A stretch of DNA of 64,000 nt from Xanthobacteraceae bacterium (GCA_029266425.1 JAQSWY010000001.1:1-64000), one strand, 5' to 3'; counted from the first letter of the stretch, positions 7,924-19,030 are shown. Notes: generated from the sequence alone by a model not told the origin. A program made the numbers and translations.

Positions 7924-8718
7924 ATGCTGCGACGCCTGTCCTTCTGGAGCCTGGTGGTGGCGATCCTCGTCTATATGACGCTGCCGACCCTCGTCGTGCT
8001 CATGACCTCGGTGAACCCGACCGAGATCCTCGCCTTCCCGCCGGAGGGCTTCTCGCTGCGCTGGTACGAGAAGGCGCTGAGCTATTCCGATTTCCAGACC
8101 GCCTTCGCCAACGGGCTGATCGTCACCGGCTTCGCCTCGACGCTGGCCATGGCGATCGGCTCCGGCTTTGCCTTCCTCATCTACAATTATCAGTTCAGGG
8201 GGAGGGGGCTACTCGAAGGCGTGCTCTGGTCGCCGCTGATCATCCCGCACTTCACCCTCGGCTTCGGCTTCCTGCTGCTCGGCGGCATGCTCGAACTGAA
8301 CCAGGGCTACGTGATGATCATCGCCGCGCACACCGTGCTGGTGATGCCGTTCGTCACCCGCGCGGTCTATGTCAGCCTCGCCAATGTCGACCCCAATCTC
8401 GGACGCGCCGCCGCCAATCTCGGCGCCACGCCGCTCAACGTGCTCACCCGCATCACCCTGCCGCTGGTGGTACCGGGCATGGCCGGCGGCTGGCTGGTGG
8501 CAGCGATCCTGTCGCTCACCGAGTTCACCGCCTCGCTCTACGTGACCGGCAGCCGCACGCAGACGCTTCCCGTCGCGATGTACAATTACATCCGCGAATA
8601 TGCCGATCCGACGATCTCGGCGATCTCGGCGATGCTGATCATCGCCACCACGCTCATCATGCTGATGGTCGACCGACTGTTCGGGCTGAGGCGCGTGCTT
8701 GCCATCGACACGCATTAG
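7924..8718 (+). CDS. ABC transporter permease (PotC-type)
   Basis: A 264-residue permease preceded by a GGGAGG site. It has an N-terminal helix (FWSLVVAILVYMTLPTLVV), five further membrane segments and the EAA loop at about residues 158-181 (NLGRAAANLGATPLNVLTRITLPL). Together with the upstream permease it forms the membrane pore of the PotDBCA-type system. The stop codon lies at the foot of a hairpin (8716-8760), and an interspersed repeat follows before the ATPase gene. Confidence 0.9.
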   Translation: MLRRLSFWSLVVAILVYMTLPTLVVLMTSVNPTEILAFPPEGFSLRWYEKALSYSDFQTAFANGLIVTGFASTLAMAIGSGFAFLIYNYQFRGRGLLEGVLWSPLIIPHFTLGFGFLLLGGMLELNQGYVMIIAAHTVLVMPFVTRAVYVSLANVDPNLGRAAANLGATPLNVLTRITLPLVVPGMAGGWLVAAILSLTEFTASLYVTGSRTQTLPVAMYNYIREYADPTISAISAMLIIATTLIMLMVDRLFGLRRVLAIDTH

Positions 8719-8760
8719 AGCCCTTCCGTTCGGATCCAACACCCGAATGGAGGGGCTCTA
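8716..8760. terminator. Strong hairpin at the end of the PotC-type permease gene
   Basis: The arm TAGAGCCCTTCCGTTCGG (8716-8733) pairs with CCGAATGGAGGGGCTCTA (8743-8760) with only a few G-U or unmatched positions, leaving a 9-base loop. The left arm includes the permease stop codon. No T-run follows, and the ATPase gene of the same transporter lies downstream, so it may be an attenuator, or the outer part of the adjacent repeat element, rather than a full terminator. Confidence 0.5.
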
Positions 8761-8825
8761 GATTCAATATGCTGGAGCAATTTCTGATCGCAAAAGCCGT
8801 TCAACTTTTGCGGAAAATGCTCTGA
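8760..8825. repeat. Interspersed palindromic repeat, copy A
   Basis: This element begins GATTCAAT, passes through CTGGAGCAATTTC and GATCGCAAAAG, and ends CTTTTGCGGAAAATGCTC. The GAGCA/GCAAAAG half pairs with the CTTTTGC/TGCTC half, making it a hairpin. A second copy with the same beginning and end lies at 38331-38388, about 10 bases shorter in the middle. Elements with the GAGCATTTTCCGCAAAAG core are scattered through Hyphomicrobiales genomes. Here it separates the permease and ATPase genes of one transporter. Confidence 0.7.
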
Positions 8826-8906
8826 GGCCCTCTCATATCGTTCGGGTAGTATCACCCGATCGGCAAGAGAGTGCTCTATATTTCAATAGTTTGGAGCCTC
8901 GCCTGA

Positions 8907-10031
8907 ATGAACGAGATCAACATGTCGGCCATCGTTTCCGCGCAGGCTCCAAAGGCGGTCGAGATCGTCGGGCTGAGCAAGGTGTTCGGCAGCGTGGTCG
9001 GCGTCGCCAACGTCTCGCTCGACATCCGCAAGGGTGAGTTCATCACGCTGCTCGGCCCGAGCGGCTGCGGGAAATCGACCCTGCTCAGCATGATCGCCGG
9101 CTTCGTGACCCCGAGCGAGGGCGCCATACTTGTCGACGGCGAGGACGTGACCACGGTCGAGCCGCATCGCCGCGACGTCGGCATGGTGTTCCAGAGCTAC
9201 GCGCTCTTCCCGCACATGAACGTGTTCGAGAACATCGCCTTCGGTCTCAAGATGCGCAAGCAATCGGCGGAGCGGATCGGGCAGGAGGTGCGGCGGGTGA
9301 TCGCGATGATGAAGCTGGAAGGCTTCGAGCATCGCCGCGTGCGTCAGCTCTCCGGCGGCCAGCAGCAGCGCGTGGCGCTCGCCCGCGCCATCGTCATCCG
9401 GCCCAAGGTGCTGCTGCTCGACGAGCCGCTCTCCGCGCTCGACAAGAATTTGCGGACGCAGATGCAGGTCGAGCTCTCCGAACTGCACCGCGCCACCGGG
9501 CTCACCACCATCTTCGTGACCCACGACCAGGGCGAGGCGCTCAGCCTGTCCGACCGCATCGTGGTGATGAACCGCGGCGAGGTGCAGCAGGTGGCAAGGC
9601 CGATCGACCTCTACCGCACCCCGGCAAACGGTTTCGTCGCCTCCTTCGTCGGCGAGATCAACGCGCTGCCGGCGACCGATTTCAAAGTCGACGGCGGCGA
9701 GATCGCGCTCGCCTTCGGCGACGAAGTGCGGCTGACGACGCCGCTACGCCCGGAATGGAGCTTCACCCCGGGCGAGAGCGTCCGCGCCTTCATCCGCCCA
9801 GAGCATGTGCGTCGGGCACTGCCCGGCGAGGACGGCCCGAACGTGCTCCACGGCCGCGTCGCCACCCACATCTACCAGGGCGCCCACACCATCACCCGGA
9901 CGGAAGTCGCGTCAGTGGGGCTGATCGAGATGCGGACCACGGGCTCGGACATCGTCGCGAAGCACCCGGTGGGATCGATGATGGCGCTGGCGATCGACCT
10001 GGACGAGGCGATACTGCTGGGTGGGGAGTAG
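8907..10031 (+). CDS. ABC transporter ATP-binding protein (PotA-type)
   Basis: A 374-residue ATPase. Walker A is GPSGCGKST (50-58), the Q-loop glutamine is near 96, the signature LSGGQ is at 148-152, and Walker B LLLDEP is at about 169-174. A C-terminal TOBE regulatory domain follows from about residue 280. This is the PotA/FbpC-type architecture that energises the preceding two permeases. It is set apart from them by 188 bases containing a hairpin and a repeat, unlike the tight packing of the other transporters here. A second in-frame ATG at 8922 is an alternative start. Confidence 0.92.
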   Translation: MNEINMSAIVSAQAPKAVEIVGLSKVFGSVVGVANVSLDIRKGEFITLLGPSGCGKSTLLSMIAGFVTPSEGAILVDGEDVTTVEPHRRDVGMVFQSYALFPHMNVFENIAFGLKMRKQSAERIGQEVRRVIAMMKLEGFEHRRVRQLSGGQQQRVALARAIVIRPKVLLLDEPLSALDKNLRTQMQVELSELHRATGLTTIFVTHDQGEALSLSDRIVVMNRGEVQQVARPIDLYRTPANGFVASFVGEINALPATDFKVDGGEIALAFGDEVRLTTPLRPEWSFTPGESVRAFIRPEHVRRALPGEDGPNVLHGRVATHIYQGAHTITRTEVASVGLIEMRTTGSDIVAKHPVGSMMALAIDLDEAILLGGE

Positions 10032-10105
10032 GGGGAACGCGGAGTGGCGGGGGGAGTGAGAAGGGCTTGATCGCGGCACAGTCGCGATTGGTGGAACCGG
10101 GAACT

Positions 10106-10543
10106 TCAGTCAATGCTGCGACTCATCCGCAATCCGGACTTCTGGAAACCTATCGCTTCATAGAAGGCGTGAGCTTCTGTGCGGTTGACGCCGCTTGTAA
10201 GTTCGAGCGTGTCGCAGCCGGCCCGCTTGGCGAGAGTGATGGCAAGCTCCACCAGGGATCGCCCAACCCCGCGCCGCCGTGCCGTCTCCGCGACAACAAT
10301 TGTTGTGATCCTCGCGAGGGGCTGCGGATAGAAGAGCAGCGGTCCGATGTGAACGGCGAGAAGTCCAACAGGCTTATCATCCTCCTCCGCGATGAACACG
10401 GGGTTGACGGTGCGATCGTGAGCGAGGGCCAAGCGTCGAGCTATTTCGTCAACCGAGTGATTGAAGCCAAGGCTACGCATCAGAGCCGCAATTGCAGGAG
10501 CGTCGTGGGGCGCAACCGATCTGATGTTGATTGATGGGCACAT
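10106..10543 (-). CDS. GNAT-family N-acetyltransferase
   Basis: A 145-residue GNAT protein. The acetyl-CoA pyrophosphate-binding motif RRRGVGRSL is at about residues 89-97, after the beta-4 strand ITTIVVAETA, and the family C-terminal pattern NRTEAHAFYEAIGFQ follows at about 119-133. It acetylates an amino group on an unknown small molecule or peptide. It is convergent with the upstream ATPase gene and has no evident operon partner; a broken HEPN gene lies just upstream on the same strand. Confidence 0.88.
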   Translation of the reverse strand: MCPSINIRSVAPHDAPAIAALMRSLGFNHSVDEIARRLALAHDRTVNPVFIAEEDDKPVGLLAVHIGPLLFYPQPLARITTIVVAETARRRGVGRSLVELAITLAKRAGCDTLELTSGVNRTEAHAFYEAIGFQKSGLRMSRSID

Positions 10544-10593
10544 TCATTCGAATCCGTGTGAATGGCGCCGCATTGCTCAGCCACTATGGGTGG

Positions 10594-11530
10594 TTAGCCG
10601 ACATCGGTGGCTGGCCTAGGGTTCAATCCGCCGCCCCGTGAGACTGCGTCAGCAACGACAGGCGAAACTTCAGCATAAAGCAGATGCTCAAAGTCGGCCT
10701 GTGAGGGGACTTGGTGCCCGGAGATCATCTTGACGAGCGCGTTACGGAGGATGACCCAGCTCTCAACCATCACGCTGCGGTCCACCTCCTTCGTAGTGTG
10801 CGCGGCCGCTGAGCGGGCGTTATAGAGTTTCATGACTCGCTTGTAGGTCGCGAGGCGTTGAGGCTCGCGCGGTTCGAGGTAGGCAGAGATATTGGCGGCT
10901 ACCCGGTGCCGCAATTCGCCGGACGTGGGGGCAAAAAGCTGCTCAAGGGCACCCCAGATGGTTAGCACAGATTTGAGAAACGCGTGTGCGGACCCGACAT
11001 GAGTCACAGGCTAGTAGTGCATTTGCCTGCGCCAGTTCAGCGGACGAGTGCCAGCTGGCCTTCAACCAATCGAGTTCGCCAAGCGGTATTTCCTCAGAAC
11101 GTTCGTCGCTTTTCAAAAAGTTAATGTGTTGGATTTCCAGTGGAGTGATCGTGGGGGTGGCCTGACTTCGAATTGCCTCTGAGAACGGCATATCGATCGT
11201 GACCGGTGCTGTTAGATAGGGCGCGAAACCCAAGCGGAGCAGGGCAACGATCCAAGTTGCTGTCTCCACTGCGTTGAAACCGCCTGGCTTAGGGCCGCCG
11301 CAGATGCGTAGCTCTATGTGATGTCAAATGAGAAGCCGCCCTTTGCCGCTCGCCACGGTCCAGGATGGGGTTGTCCTTGCCGTGCAGGCGCAAACGCCAT
11401 CAGACAAGGAGACATAAAATGTGCATAGGTTCGGTCCAAACACCGTGGCCTCTGCTCCGGCCAGGCGGTTTGTGAACGCCTGCTCGACCAGCAAGGTTCC
11501 CGTCACATCTGAAGCATGGCCGAACCGCAA
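10594..11530 (-). pseudogene. Broken gene for a HEPN-domain (Apea-like) protein
   Basis: Three stretches on the minus strand join into one protein of about 300 residues. The first (11530-11327) ends at a TGA at 11324-11326. The same frame then continues at once with HHIELRICGGPKPGGFNAVETATWI (11323 onward) to about 11015, where a frameshift moves to the frame of GSAHAFLKSVLTIWGALEQLF and runs to the stop at 10594. The last part has the HEPN-like pattern ELRHRVAANISAYLEP and KLYNARSAAAH, with the R-N-A-R-x-x-x-x-H region typical of the fold. With an in-frame stop plus a frameshift, it is very probably not functional, unless both are sequencing errors. HEPN proteins are often RNases in defence or toxin systems. 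Confidence 0.7.
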
Positions 11531-11560
11531 CTTTGTCGATCTGGCGCTTGGTTCATGGGA

Positions 11561-13183
<1,623 letters not shown>

Positions 13184-13185
13184 CT

Positions 13186-14316
13186 TCAGCGGTCCTTCGG
13201 GTCGAGCGCGTCGCGCAGGCCGTCGCCGAGGAAGTTCAGCGCGAACAGCGTCGAGGTCAGGAAGATCGAGGGGAAGATCAGCAGCCAGTTGGCCGAGGGG
13301 ATGTTCTTGGCGCCCTGCGCGATCAGCACGCCCCAGCTGGTCAGCGGCTCCTGCACGCCGAGCCCGAGATAGGAGAGGAAGCTCTCGAGCAGGATCACCT
13401 GCGGTACCAGCAGTGTCATATAGACCGCGACCGGTCCGAGCGTGTTCGGCACCACATGGCGCCACAATATGCCGGCCGAGGAGACGCCGAGCGCGCGGGC
13501 GGCCTGAACATATTCCTGGCGGCGGATGGTGAGGGCCTGGCCGCGCACGATGCGCGCCATGTCGAGCCATTGCACGGCACCGACGGCGACGAACATCAGC
13601 ACGAAGTTCCGGCCGAAGAACACCACCAGCATGATGACCAGGAAGATGAAGGGTAGGGAGTAGAGGACATCGACGATGCGCATCATCACGTCGTCGACAT
13701 GCCCACCGAGATAGCCGGCGGCGGCGCCGTAGGTCACTCCGATCACCACCGCGACGAAGCCGGCGAGCAGCCCGATGGCGAGCGAGACGCGGCCGGCGAT
13801 GAGGGTGCGGGTGAGCAGGTCGCGCCCGGTGTTGTCGGTGCCGAAGAGGAAATAGTGCCGGGCGACCGCGGCCGAGAGCGTCATCTGCAGGCCGTCGGGG
13901 CTGGTGGTCTCGACCTGTGTGTCCTTGAAGCTCGATGAGCGGTCGAGATAGCGCGTCACCCGCGGATCGATCGGCCGCGCCGCGCGGATCGTCACCAGGA
14001 TGCGGTCGTCGCCGAGCGTGTCGGTCTCCTGCCAGTGCACCAGCTCGACGCGCATCCGCCGCACCGTGTCCTCGAGCGTCGCGGCGATGTCGCCCTGCTG
14101 CGGATAGGGCGAGAGGCTCGGAGGCACCCGGACATGGTCCTGGTAGATGGTCGTGTAGTCGTGGCCGGTGAAGAACGGCCCGATCAGGCAGGCGAGCGCC
14201 ATCACGACCAGATAGGCCGCGCTCACCACCGCTGCGCGGTTGGCGCGCAGCCGCCGCCAGGCGTCCGCCCAGAGCGAGCGTCCCGCGTCGACGCGCAGGA
14301 GGGCGGCCTCACTCAT
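13186..14316 (-). CDS. Oligopeptide ABC transporter permease (OppC/YejE-like)
   Basis: A 376-residue permease, longer than the usual 280-300 because of a roughly 100-residue periplasmic insertion (about residues 50-160) between the first membrane helix and the core; YejE-type permeases have such an insertion. The core reads GTDNTGRDLLTRTL, then GVTYGAAAGYLGG and the EAA region EYVQAARALGVSSAGILWRHVVPN. It ends with the typical LNFLGDGLRDALDPK. The start overlaps the OppB-type gene stop by eight bases. Confidence 0.92.
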   Translation of the reverse strand: MSEAALLRVDAGRSLWADAWRRLRANRAAVVSAAYLVVMALACLIGPFFTGHDYTTIYQDHVRVPPSLSPYPQQGDIAATLEDTVRRMRVELVHWQETDTLGDDRILVTIRAARPIDPRVTRYLDRSSSFKDTQVETTSPDGLQMTLSAAVARHYFLFGTDNTGRDLLTRTLIAGRVSLAIGLLAGFVAVVIGVTYGAAAGYLGGHVDDVMMRIVDVLYSLPFIFLVIMLVVFFGRNFVLMFVAVGAVQWLDMARIVRGQALTIRRQEYVQAARALGVSSAGILWRHVVPNTLGPVAVYMTLLVPQVILLESFLSYLGLGVQEPLTSWGVLIAQGAKNIPSANWLLIFPSIFLTSTLFALNFLGDGLRDALDPKDR

Positions 14317-15232
14317 AGCGCACCCGCGGATCGACGACGGCGTAGAGCAGGTCGACGATGAGGTTGAACACGATGACGAACACCGCGATCACCACCACCG
14401 TGCCCATCACGAGCGTGTAGTCGCGGTTGAGCGCGGCATCGACGAAATAGCGCCCGACGCCGGGGATCGCGAACACCGTCTCCACCACGACCGAGCCGGT
14501 GAGCAGCGCCGCGGCGGCGGGGCCGGCATAGGAGATGATGGGCAGCACCGCGCCGCGCAGCGCATGCTTCACCACGACGGAGTAATCCGAGAGGCCGAGG
14601 GCGCGGGCGGTGCGGATGTGGTTGGCCCTGAGCGCCTCGATCATTGAGCCGCGCATCAGCCGGGCGACGATCGCGATCTGCGGCAAAGCCAGCGTGAGCA
14701 CCGGGCCGATCTTGTTGACCAGCGCGCCGCCGCCCCATCCGGCGACCGGAACCCAGGAGAGGGTGAGCGCGAAGACGAGCTGATAGAGCGGGGCGATGAC
14801 GAATGTGGGGATGGTGCTGCCGGCGGTGGCGAGCCCCACCACCGCATAGTCGACCCCGCGATTCTGCCGGAGCGCGGCGAACGTACCCAGCACCGTGCCG
14901 ATGATGAGTGCCAGCATGAGGGCAGAGGCGCCGAGTTGGATCGACACCGGCAGCCCGACGCGGAACAGGTCCGCCACGGTGAAGTCCGGCAAATTGTAGC
15001 TCGGGCCGAAATTGCCGTGCAGCAGGTTGCCGAGATAGGAGAGGTATTGCCGCCAGAGTGGATCGTCGAGGTGGTAGATGCGGTCGAGATTGGCCTTCAC
15101 CTCCGGGCTCAGCCCGCGCTCCTGGCTGAACGGGCCGCCCGGCGCCACCCGCAGCAGGAAGAAGGAGATGGTCACGATCAGGAACAGGGTCGGGATGGCG
15201 GTCAGCAACCGCCGCAAGACATAGCGTGCCAC
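14309..15232 (-). CDS. Oligopeptide ABC transporter permease (OppB/YejB-like)
   Basis: A 307-residue permease with N-terminal helix YVLRRLLTAIPTLFLIVTISFFLLRVAPGGP, the classic OppB/DppB opening. The EAA-type loop is at about residues 201-222 (NHIRTARALGLSDYSVVVKHAL), and the protein ends FNLIVDLLYAVVDPRVRYE. It overlaps the downstream OppC-type gene by eight bases. It lies 73 bases after the binding-protein gene, a gap that contains a stable hairpin. Confidence 0.93.
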   Translation of the reverse strand: MARYVLRRLLTAIPTLFLIVTISFFLLRVAPGGPFSQERGLSPEVKANLDRIYHLDDPLWRQYLSYLGNLLHGNFGPSYNLPDFTVADLFRVGLPVSIQLGASALMLALIIGTVLGTFAALRQNRGVDYAVVGLATAGSTIPTFVIAPLYQLVFALTLSWVPVAGWGGGALVNKIGPVLTLALPQIAIVARLMRGSMIEALRANHIRTARALGLSDYSVVVKHALRGAVLPIISYAGPAAAALLTGSVVVETVFAIPGVGRYFVDAALNRDYTLVMGTVVVIAVFVIVFNLIVDLLYAVVDPRVRYE

Positions 15233-15261
15233 TTCGTTCTGGTCCTCGCGCCGCGGGAGGT

Positions 15262-15288
15262 GGCCGGCGCGCCGAAGCGCCGCCGGCC
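15262..15288 (-). promoter_or_regulatory. Intercistronic hairpin between OppA- and OppB-type genes
   Basis: GGCCGGCG (15262-15269) pairs perfectly with CGCCGGCC (15281-15288) around an 11-base loop. It sits just downstream of the binding-protein stop on the minus strand. This is the same placement as the hairpins after the other binding-protein genes of the window. Confidence 0.6.
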
Positions 15289-15305
15289 GATCGTCGGTCC
15301 GCCGT

Positions 15306-16886
15306 CTATTTGCTGATGAAGCGCGAGGGGTGCACGTCCATGACGTTGGGCTGCCAGCCCTTCAGCTTGGGCGAGACGATGTTGTGATAGCTGTAATAGA
15401 GCAGCGGCATGTTGCCGAGCTGTTCGACCAGCACCGCCTCGGCCTCGGCGAGTTCCTTCATGCGCTTGGCCGGATCGCCGCCGGCTGCCGCGGCCTCGTC
15501 CATCCGCTTCTCGAACTCGGCATTGTTGAAGTTCGAGTAGTTGTTGCCGCTCGCCTTGCGGGAGATGCCGAGGAAGGATTCGGGGTCCTTGTAGTCGGCG
15601 ATCCAGCCGGCACGGGAATAGTCGAAGTCGCCCTTCTGCTCCATGTGGCCGTAATGGGTCTTGGTGTCGGTGTTGATCAGCGACACCTCGATGTTGAACG
15701 GCTTCAACTGCTCCTGGATCGCCACCGCGGTGTTCTTGTGGTTCTCCGAGGTGTTGTAGCGGATCTCGAGCTTCAAGGGCTTGCCGGGACCGTAGCCGAG
15801 TTCGGTGAGGATCTTCTTGCCTTCGTCCTCGCGGTCGAGCTGGGACATCTCGGCGTAGTCGGCCATCGCAGGCGTGTAGCCTTCGATGCCGGGCGGCACC
15901 ATGGAATAGGCCGGCAGCATGCTGTTCTTCCACACCTTCTCGGCGAGGAAGTCGCGGTCGATGAGCAGCGAGACGGCGCGGCGCAGCTTCGGGTCGCCCC
16001 AGGGCGCCTTGTCGATCTTCACGGCGTAATAATAGGTGCCGAGATAGGGGCCGATCTTCACCTGGTCGCCGAACTTGGCCTTGAGATCGGCGAGCTGCTC
16101 GGTCGGAAGATCGTCATTGGAATCGAGCTCGCCGGCTTCGTAGCGCTTGAGCGCGGTGGAGCGATCCTCCGTCGGGACGTAGTTCACGACGTCGAGCTTG
16201 ACGTCGGCCGCAGCGTGGAATTTCGGATTCTTGATCAGCTTGATGTGATCGTTGGGCACGAACTCCTTCAGCGTGAACGCGCCGTTGGAGACCAGATTGC
16301 CGGGCTTGATCCACTCGGCGCCGAGCTTGTCGATCGAGGCCTTGTGCACCGGATAGGCCGCCTGATGCGTCAGCATTTCGAGGAAATAGGGGGTCGGCGA
16401 CTTGAGCGTGATTTCCAGCGTCTTGGCGTCCACGGCGCGGGCGCCGAGCGTCTCCGGCTTCGCCTTGCCGGTGTTCACCTCTTCGGCGCCCTTCAGCACA
16501 TAGAGCATCGAGGCGTATTCGGCCCCGGTCGCCGGATCCTCGAGGCGGCGCAGCGAATAGACGAAGTCGTGCGCCGTCACCGGGTCGCCGTTCGACCACA
16601 CCGCGTCGGCCCGAAGCTTGAATGTATAGACCGTGCCGTCCTGTGAGACCGTCCAGCTTTCGGCGACGCCGGGGATCAGGTCGGAGGTCGCGTCCTGCAT
16701 GACGAGACCCTCGAACAGGTCGCGCAGCAGGTGGGCCTCATAGATGGTCGAGGTCTTGTGCGGATCGAGCGATTCGGGATCGGCTGAGTTGCCGCGATTA
16801 TAGACCATCTCCGCAGCAGCCGGCAGGCTGGCCGTGGCCATCATCAGCGCAGCGAGCAAGGCGGACCTGAAGCCGGATCGACGCAT
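15306..16886 (-). CDS. Peptide ABC transporter substrate-binding protein (OppA-like, family 5)
   Basis: A 526-residue secreted binding protein. The signal peptide (residues 1 to about 25) ends SLPAAAEM, and the mature protein begins with a stretch containing NSADPESLDPHKTSTIYEAH, the signature region of family 5 peptide-binding proteins. DRDFLAEKVW and GYGPGKPLKLEIRYNTSENH are further typical blocks. A GGGGAG site seven bases before ATG 16886 fixes the start. It heads the four-gene opp operon that runs to 11561. The resemblance is to OppA of enterobacteria, which takes oligopeptides of varied sequence. Confidence 0.93.
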   Translation of the reverse strand: MRRSGFRSALLAALMMATASLPAAAEMVYNRGNSADPESLDPHKTSTIYEAHLLRDLFEGLVMQDATSDLIPGVAESWTVSQDGTVYTFKLRADAVWSNGDPVTAHDFVYSLRRLEDPATGAEYASMLYVLKGAEEVNTGKAKPETLGARAVDAKTLEITLKSPTPYFLEMLTHQAAYPVHKASIDKLGAEWIKPGNLVSNGAFTLKEFVPNDHIKLIKNPKFHAAADVKLDVVNYVPTEDRSTALKRYEAGELDSNDDLPTEQLADLKAKFGDQVKIGPYLGTYYYAVKIDKAPWGDPKLRRAVSLLIDRDFLAEKVWKNSMLPAYSMVPPGIEGYTPAMADYAEMSQLDREDEGKKILTELGYGPGKPLKLEIRYNTSENHKNTAVAIQEQLKPFNIEVSLINTDTKTHYGHMEQKGDFDYSRAGWIADYKDPESFLGISRKASGNNYSNFNNAEFEKRMDEAAAAGGDPAKRMKELAEAEAVLVEQLGNMPLLYYSYHNIVSPKLKGWQPNVMDVHPSRFISK

Positions 16887-16988
16887 AGCGGAACTCCCCT
16901 TCCCAATATGGTGGCGATCGAGGAGCGGGAGCCTAGAACAAGATTCCACATTCTGCGAAGGGAGTTTTCGCCGCATTGCGGTGCACGA

Positions 16989-18026
16989 TCATTTTGCGTG
17001 CAACCCGACCGAGGCAAGCGAAGAGCGGCCTTCAATCAGCGGGTGAAGGCAGGCGAATTCACGCGTCGAGGCTTCGCGTGCCGTCCCTGCCGCCGACAGC
17101 ACCGGGTCGATGGCGCGGCAATCGTCCTGCGCCTGCGCGCAGCGTCCGGCGAAGCGGCAGCCGCGGGGAAGATCGACCGGGCTCGGGATCTCGCCGGGCA
17201 GCGGATCGGCGATCGGGGCGAAGAATTTCGGCGAGGCCCGCAGCAGCGCGCGCGTATAGGGGTGTGCGGGCGCGGTCAGCACCTCGCGGGTCGGGCCGGT
17301 CTCGACGATGCGGCCGAGATACATCACCGCGATCCGCTCGCACAGATAGGAGGCGACGCCCAGATCATGGGTGATGAACACCAGGCTGACGCCGATGTCG
17401 CGCTTGAGGTCGCGCAGCAAGGTGAGCAGCTGGGCCTGGGTGGAGACGTCGAGCCCCGACACCGCCTCGTCGGCAACCAGCACCGAGGGGTTCGAAGCCA
17501 GCGCGCGGGCGATGGCGACGCGGCGCACCTGTCCGCCGGACAAGGCGGAGGGGTAGCGGCCCAGCATCTCCGCCGGCAGGCCGACGCGGGCGAGCAAAGC
17601 GGCCGCGCGCTCGCGGCGCTCATGGCGCGCGCACAGCCCGTGATGGTCGAGCGGCTCGGCGACGAGGTCGAGGACGCTGAGGCGCGGGTTCAGCGAGGCG
17701 CGCGCATCCTGATAGATCAGCGCGACCTCGCGGCTGAACCGCTCGCGCTCCTCGCCCTTGAGCGCGGATATTTCCTTCTCCCGGAACAGAGCGAGCCCGT
17801 CGGTCGGCGCGGTCAGGCCAAGCAGCACGCGCAGCAGGGTGGTCTTGCCGGAGCCGCTCTCGCCGACCAGCGCGAGGCTCTCGCCGGCCTTGAGCGAGAG
17901 CCGCACGCCATCGAGCGCCGCGAGCCGACGCCGTCTGGCCCTGGCGAACAGCGAAGGCGCGGCGCGGCCCACATCATAGGTCTTCTGCACGTCGAGCAGG
18001 CGGAAGATGTCGGTGGAGGCGCTCAT
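16989..18026 (-). CDS. Dipeptide ABC transporter ATP-binding protein (DppF-like)
   Basis: A 345-residue ATPase with Walker A GESGSGKTT (about 54-62), signature LSGGQVRR and Walker B SVLVADEAVSGLD (DEA instead of DEP, a mild variant). The C-terminal oligopeptide-transporter domain contains the cysteine-rich segment GCRFAGRCAQAQDDC and the closing FACLHPL. The ATG overlaps the stop of the DppD-like gene (ATGA). It is the last gene of the second peptide-transporter operon, whose DppC-type permease is broken, so the complex may be inactive. Confidence 0.92.
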   Translation of the reverse strand: MSASTDIFRLLDVQKTYDVGRAAPSLFARARRRRLAALDGVRLSLKAGESLALVGESGSGKTTLLRVLLGLTAPTDGLALFREKEISALKGEERERFSREVALIYQDARASLNPRLSVLDLVAEPLDHHGLCARHERRERAAALLARVGLPAEMLGRYPSALSGGQVRRVAIARALASNPSVLVADEAVSGLDVSTQAQLLTLLRDLKRDIGVSLVFITHDLGVASYLCERIAVMYLGRIVETGPTREVLTAPAHPYTRALLRASPKFFAPIADPLPGEIPSPVDLPRGCRFAGRCAQAQDDCRAIDPVLSAAGTAREASTREFACLHPLIEGRSSLASVGLHAK

Positions 18027-19027
18027 GAGGCAGGGTTCCAGCAGGCGAGCTTGCGGCCCCGCACCATCTGCAGCGGCGGCTTCTCGCGTTGGCAACGCTC
18101 GAGCGCACTGGCGCAGCGCGGCGCGAACCGGCAGCCGGGCTTGTGCGAGGCGAAGGAGGGTGCGCCGGGCGGCAGCGGCGTCAGCTCCTCGGTGTCGATT
18201 TCCAGCACGCAGGCCTTGAGGCCGATCGTGTAGGGATGCAGCGGCTCGCGCAGCACCACCTCGCTCGGGCCGGCCTCCATCACCTGGCCGCCATAGAGCA
18301 CGACGATGTGGTCGCAGGCCTGGCTCGCCAGAGCGAGATCGTGGAGCACGAAGACGCAGGAGGCGCCGCGCCGGCGGGTCTCCTCCAGGATGAGCCGCAC
18401 GATCTGCGCCTGGATGGTGACGTCGAGCGCGCTGGTCGGCTCGTCGGCGAGCAGCAGGTCGGGATTGGTGGACAGCGCGATGGCAATCATCACCCGCTGC
18501 TGCATGCCGCCGGAGAGCTGGTGCGGGTAGGCCTCCAGCCGGGCTTCCGCGTCGCTCAGCCCGACGCTCTCCAGAAGCTCGATCGCCCGCTTGCGCGCGG
18601 CCCTCTTGCCCATGCCGGCGAGGCGGCGCAGCGGCGTCATGAGCTGGCTGCCGACGGTGAAGCACGGATTGAGCGCCGAGGAGGCGTCCTGGAACACCAT
18701 CGCCACCTTGCGGCCGCGCAGCCGCGCCCAGTCCCTAGCGCTGGCGGTCACGAGGTCGGTGCCGTCGAGGCCGATATGCCCGGTGAGGCCGACCTCGGGA
18801 CGCGTCAGCAGCCCGATCAGCGCCAGCGCGATGGTCGATTTGCCGGCTCCGGACTCCCCGACCAGCGCCAGCGTCGCGCCCTTGTCGAGGGTGAAGGACA
18901 CCTCGTCGAGGATCAGCTTGTCGCCGCGGGTAAGCGAGAGCCCCTCGACCGCGAGAAGCGGGGCGGGGGAGGCGGGCGCGGTGGATGGCTCCCCCGCGTG
19001 CGGGCGCATGGCGAGAGCGATGGCCAT
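18023..19027 (-). CDS. Dipeptide ABC transporter ATP-binding protein (DppD-like)
   Basis: A 334-residue ATPase with Walker [10 protein letters not shown] (about 57-65), signature LSGGMQQR, Walker B LLLADEP and the C-terminal [14 protein letters not shown] domain that may coordinate iron-sulfur or structural metal in DppD proteins. The sequence begins with a poorly conserved 25-residue extension rich in alanine and proline. It begins 3 bases after the DppC-type gene ends and overlaps the DppF-like gene by four bases. Confidence 0.92.
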   Translation of the reverse strand: MAIALAMRPHAGEPSTAPASPAPLLAVEGLSLTRGDKLILDEVSFTLDKGATLALVGESGAGKSTIALALIGLLTRPEVGLTGHIGLDGTDLVTASARDWARLRGRKVAMVFQDASSALNPCFTVGSQLMTPLRRLAGMGKRAARKRAIELLESVGLSDAEARLEAYPHQLSGGMQQRVMIAIALSTNPDLLLADEPTSALDVTIQAQIVRLILEETRRRGASCVFVLHDLALASQACDHIVVLYGGQVMEAGPSEVVLREPLHPYTIGLKACVLEIDTEELTPLPPGAPSFASHKPGCRFAPRCASALERCQREKPPLQMVRGRKLACWNPAS

Positions 19028-19030
19028 CGG

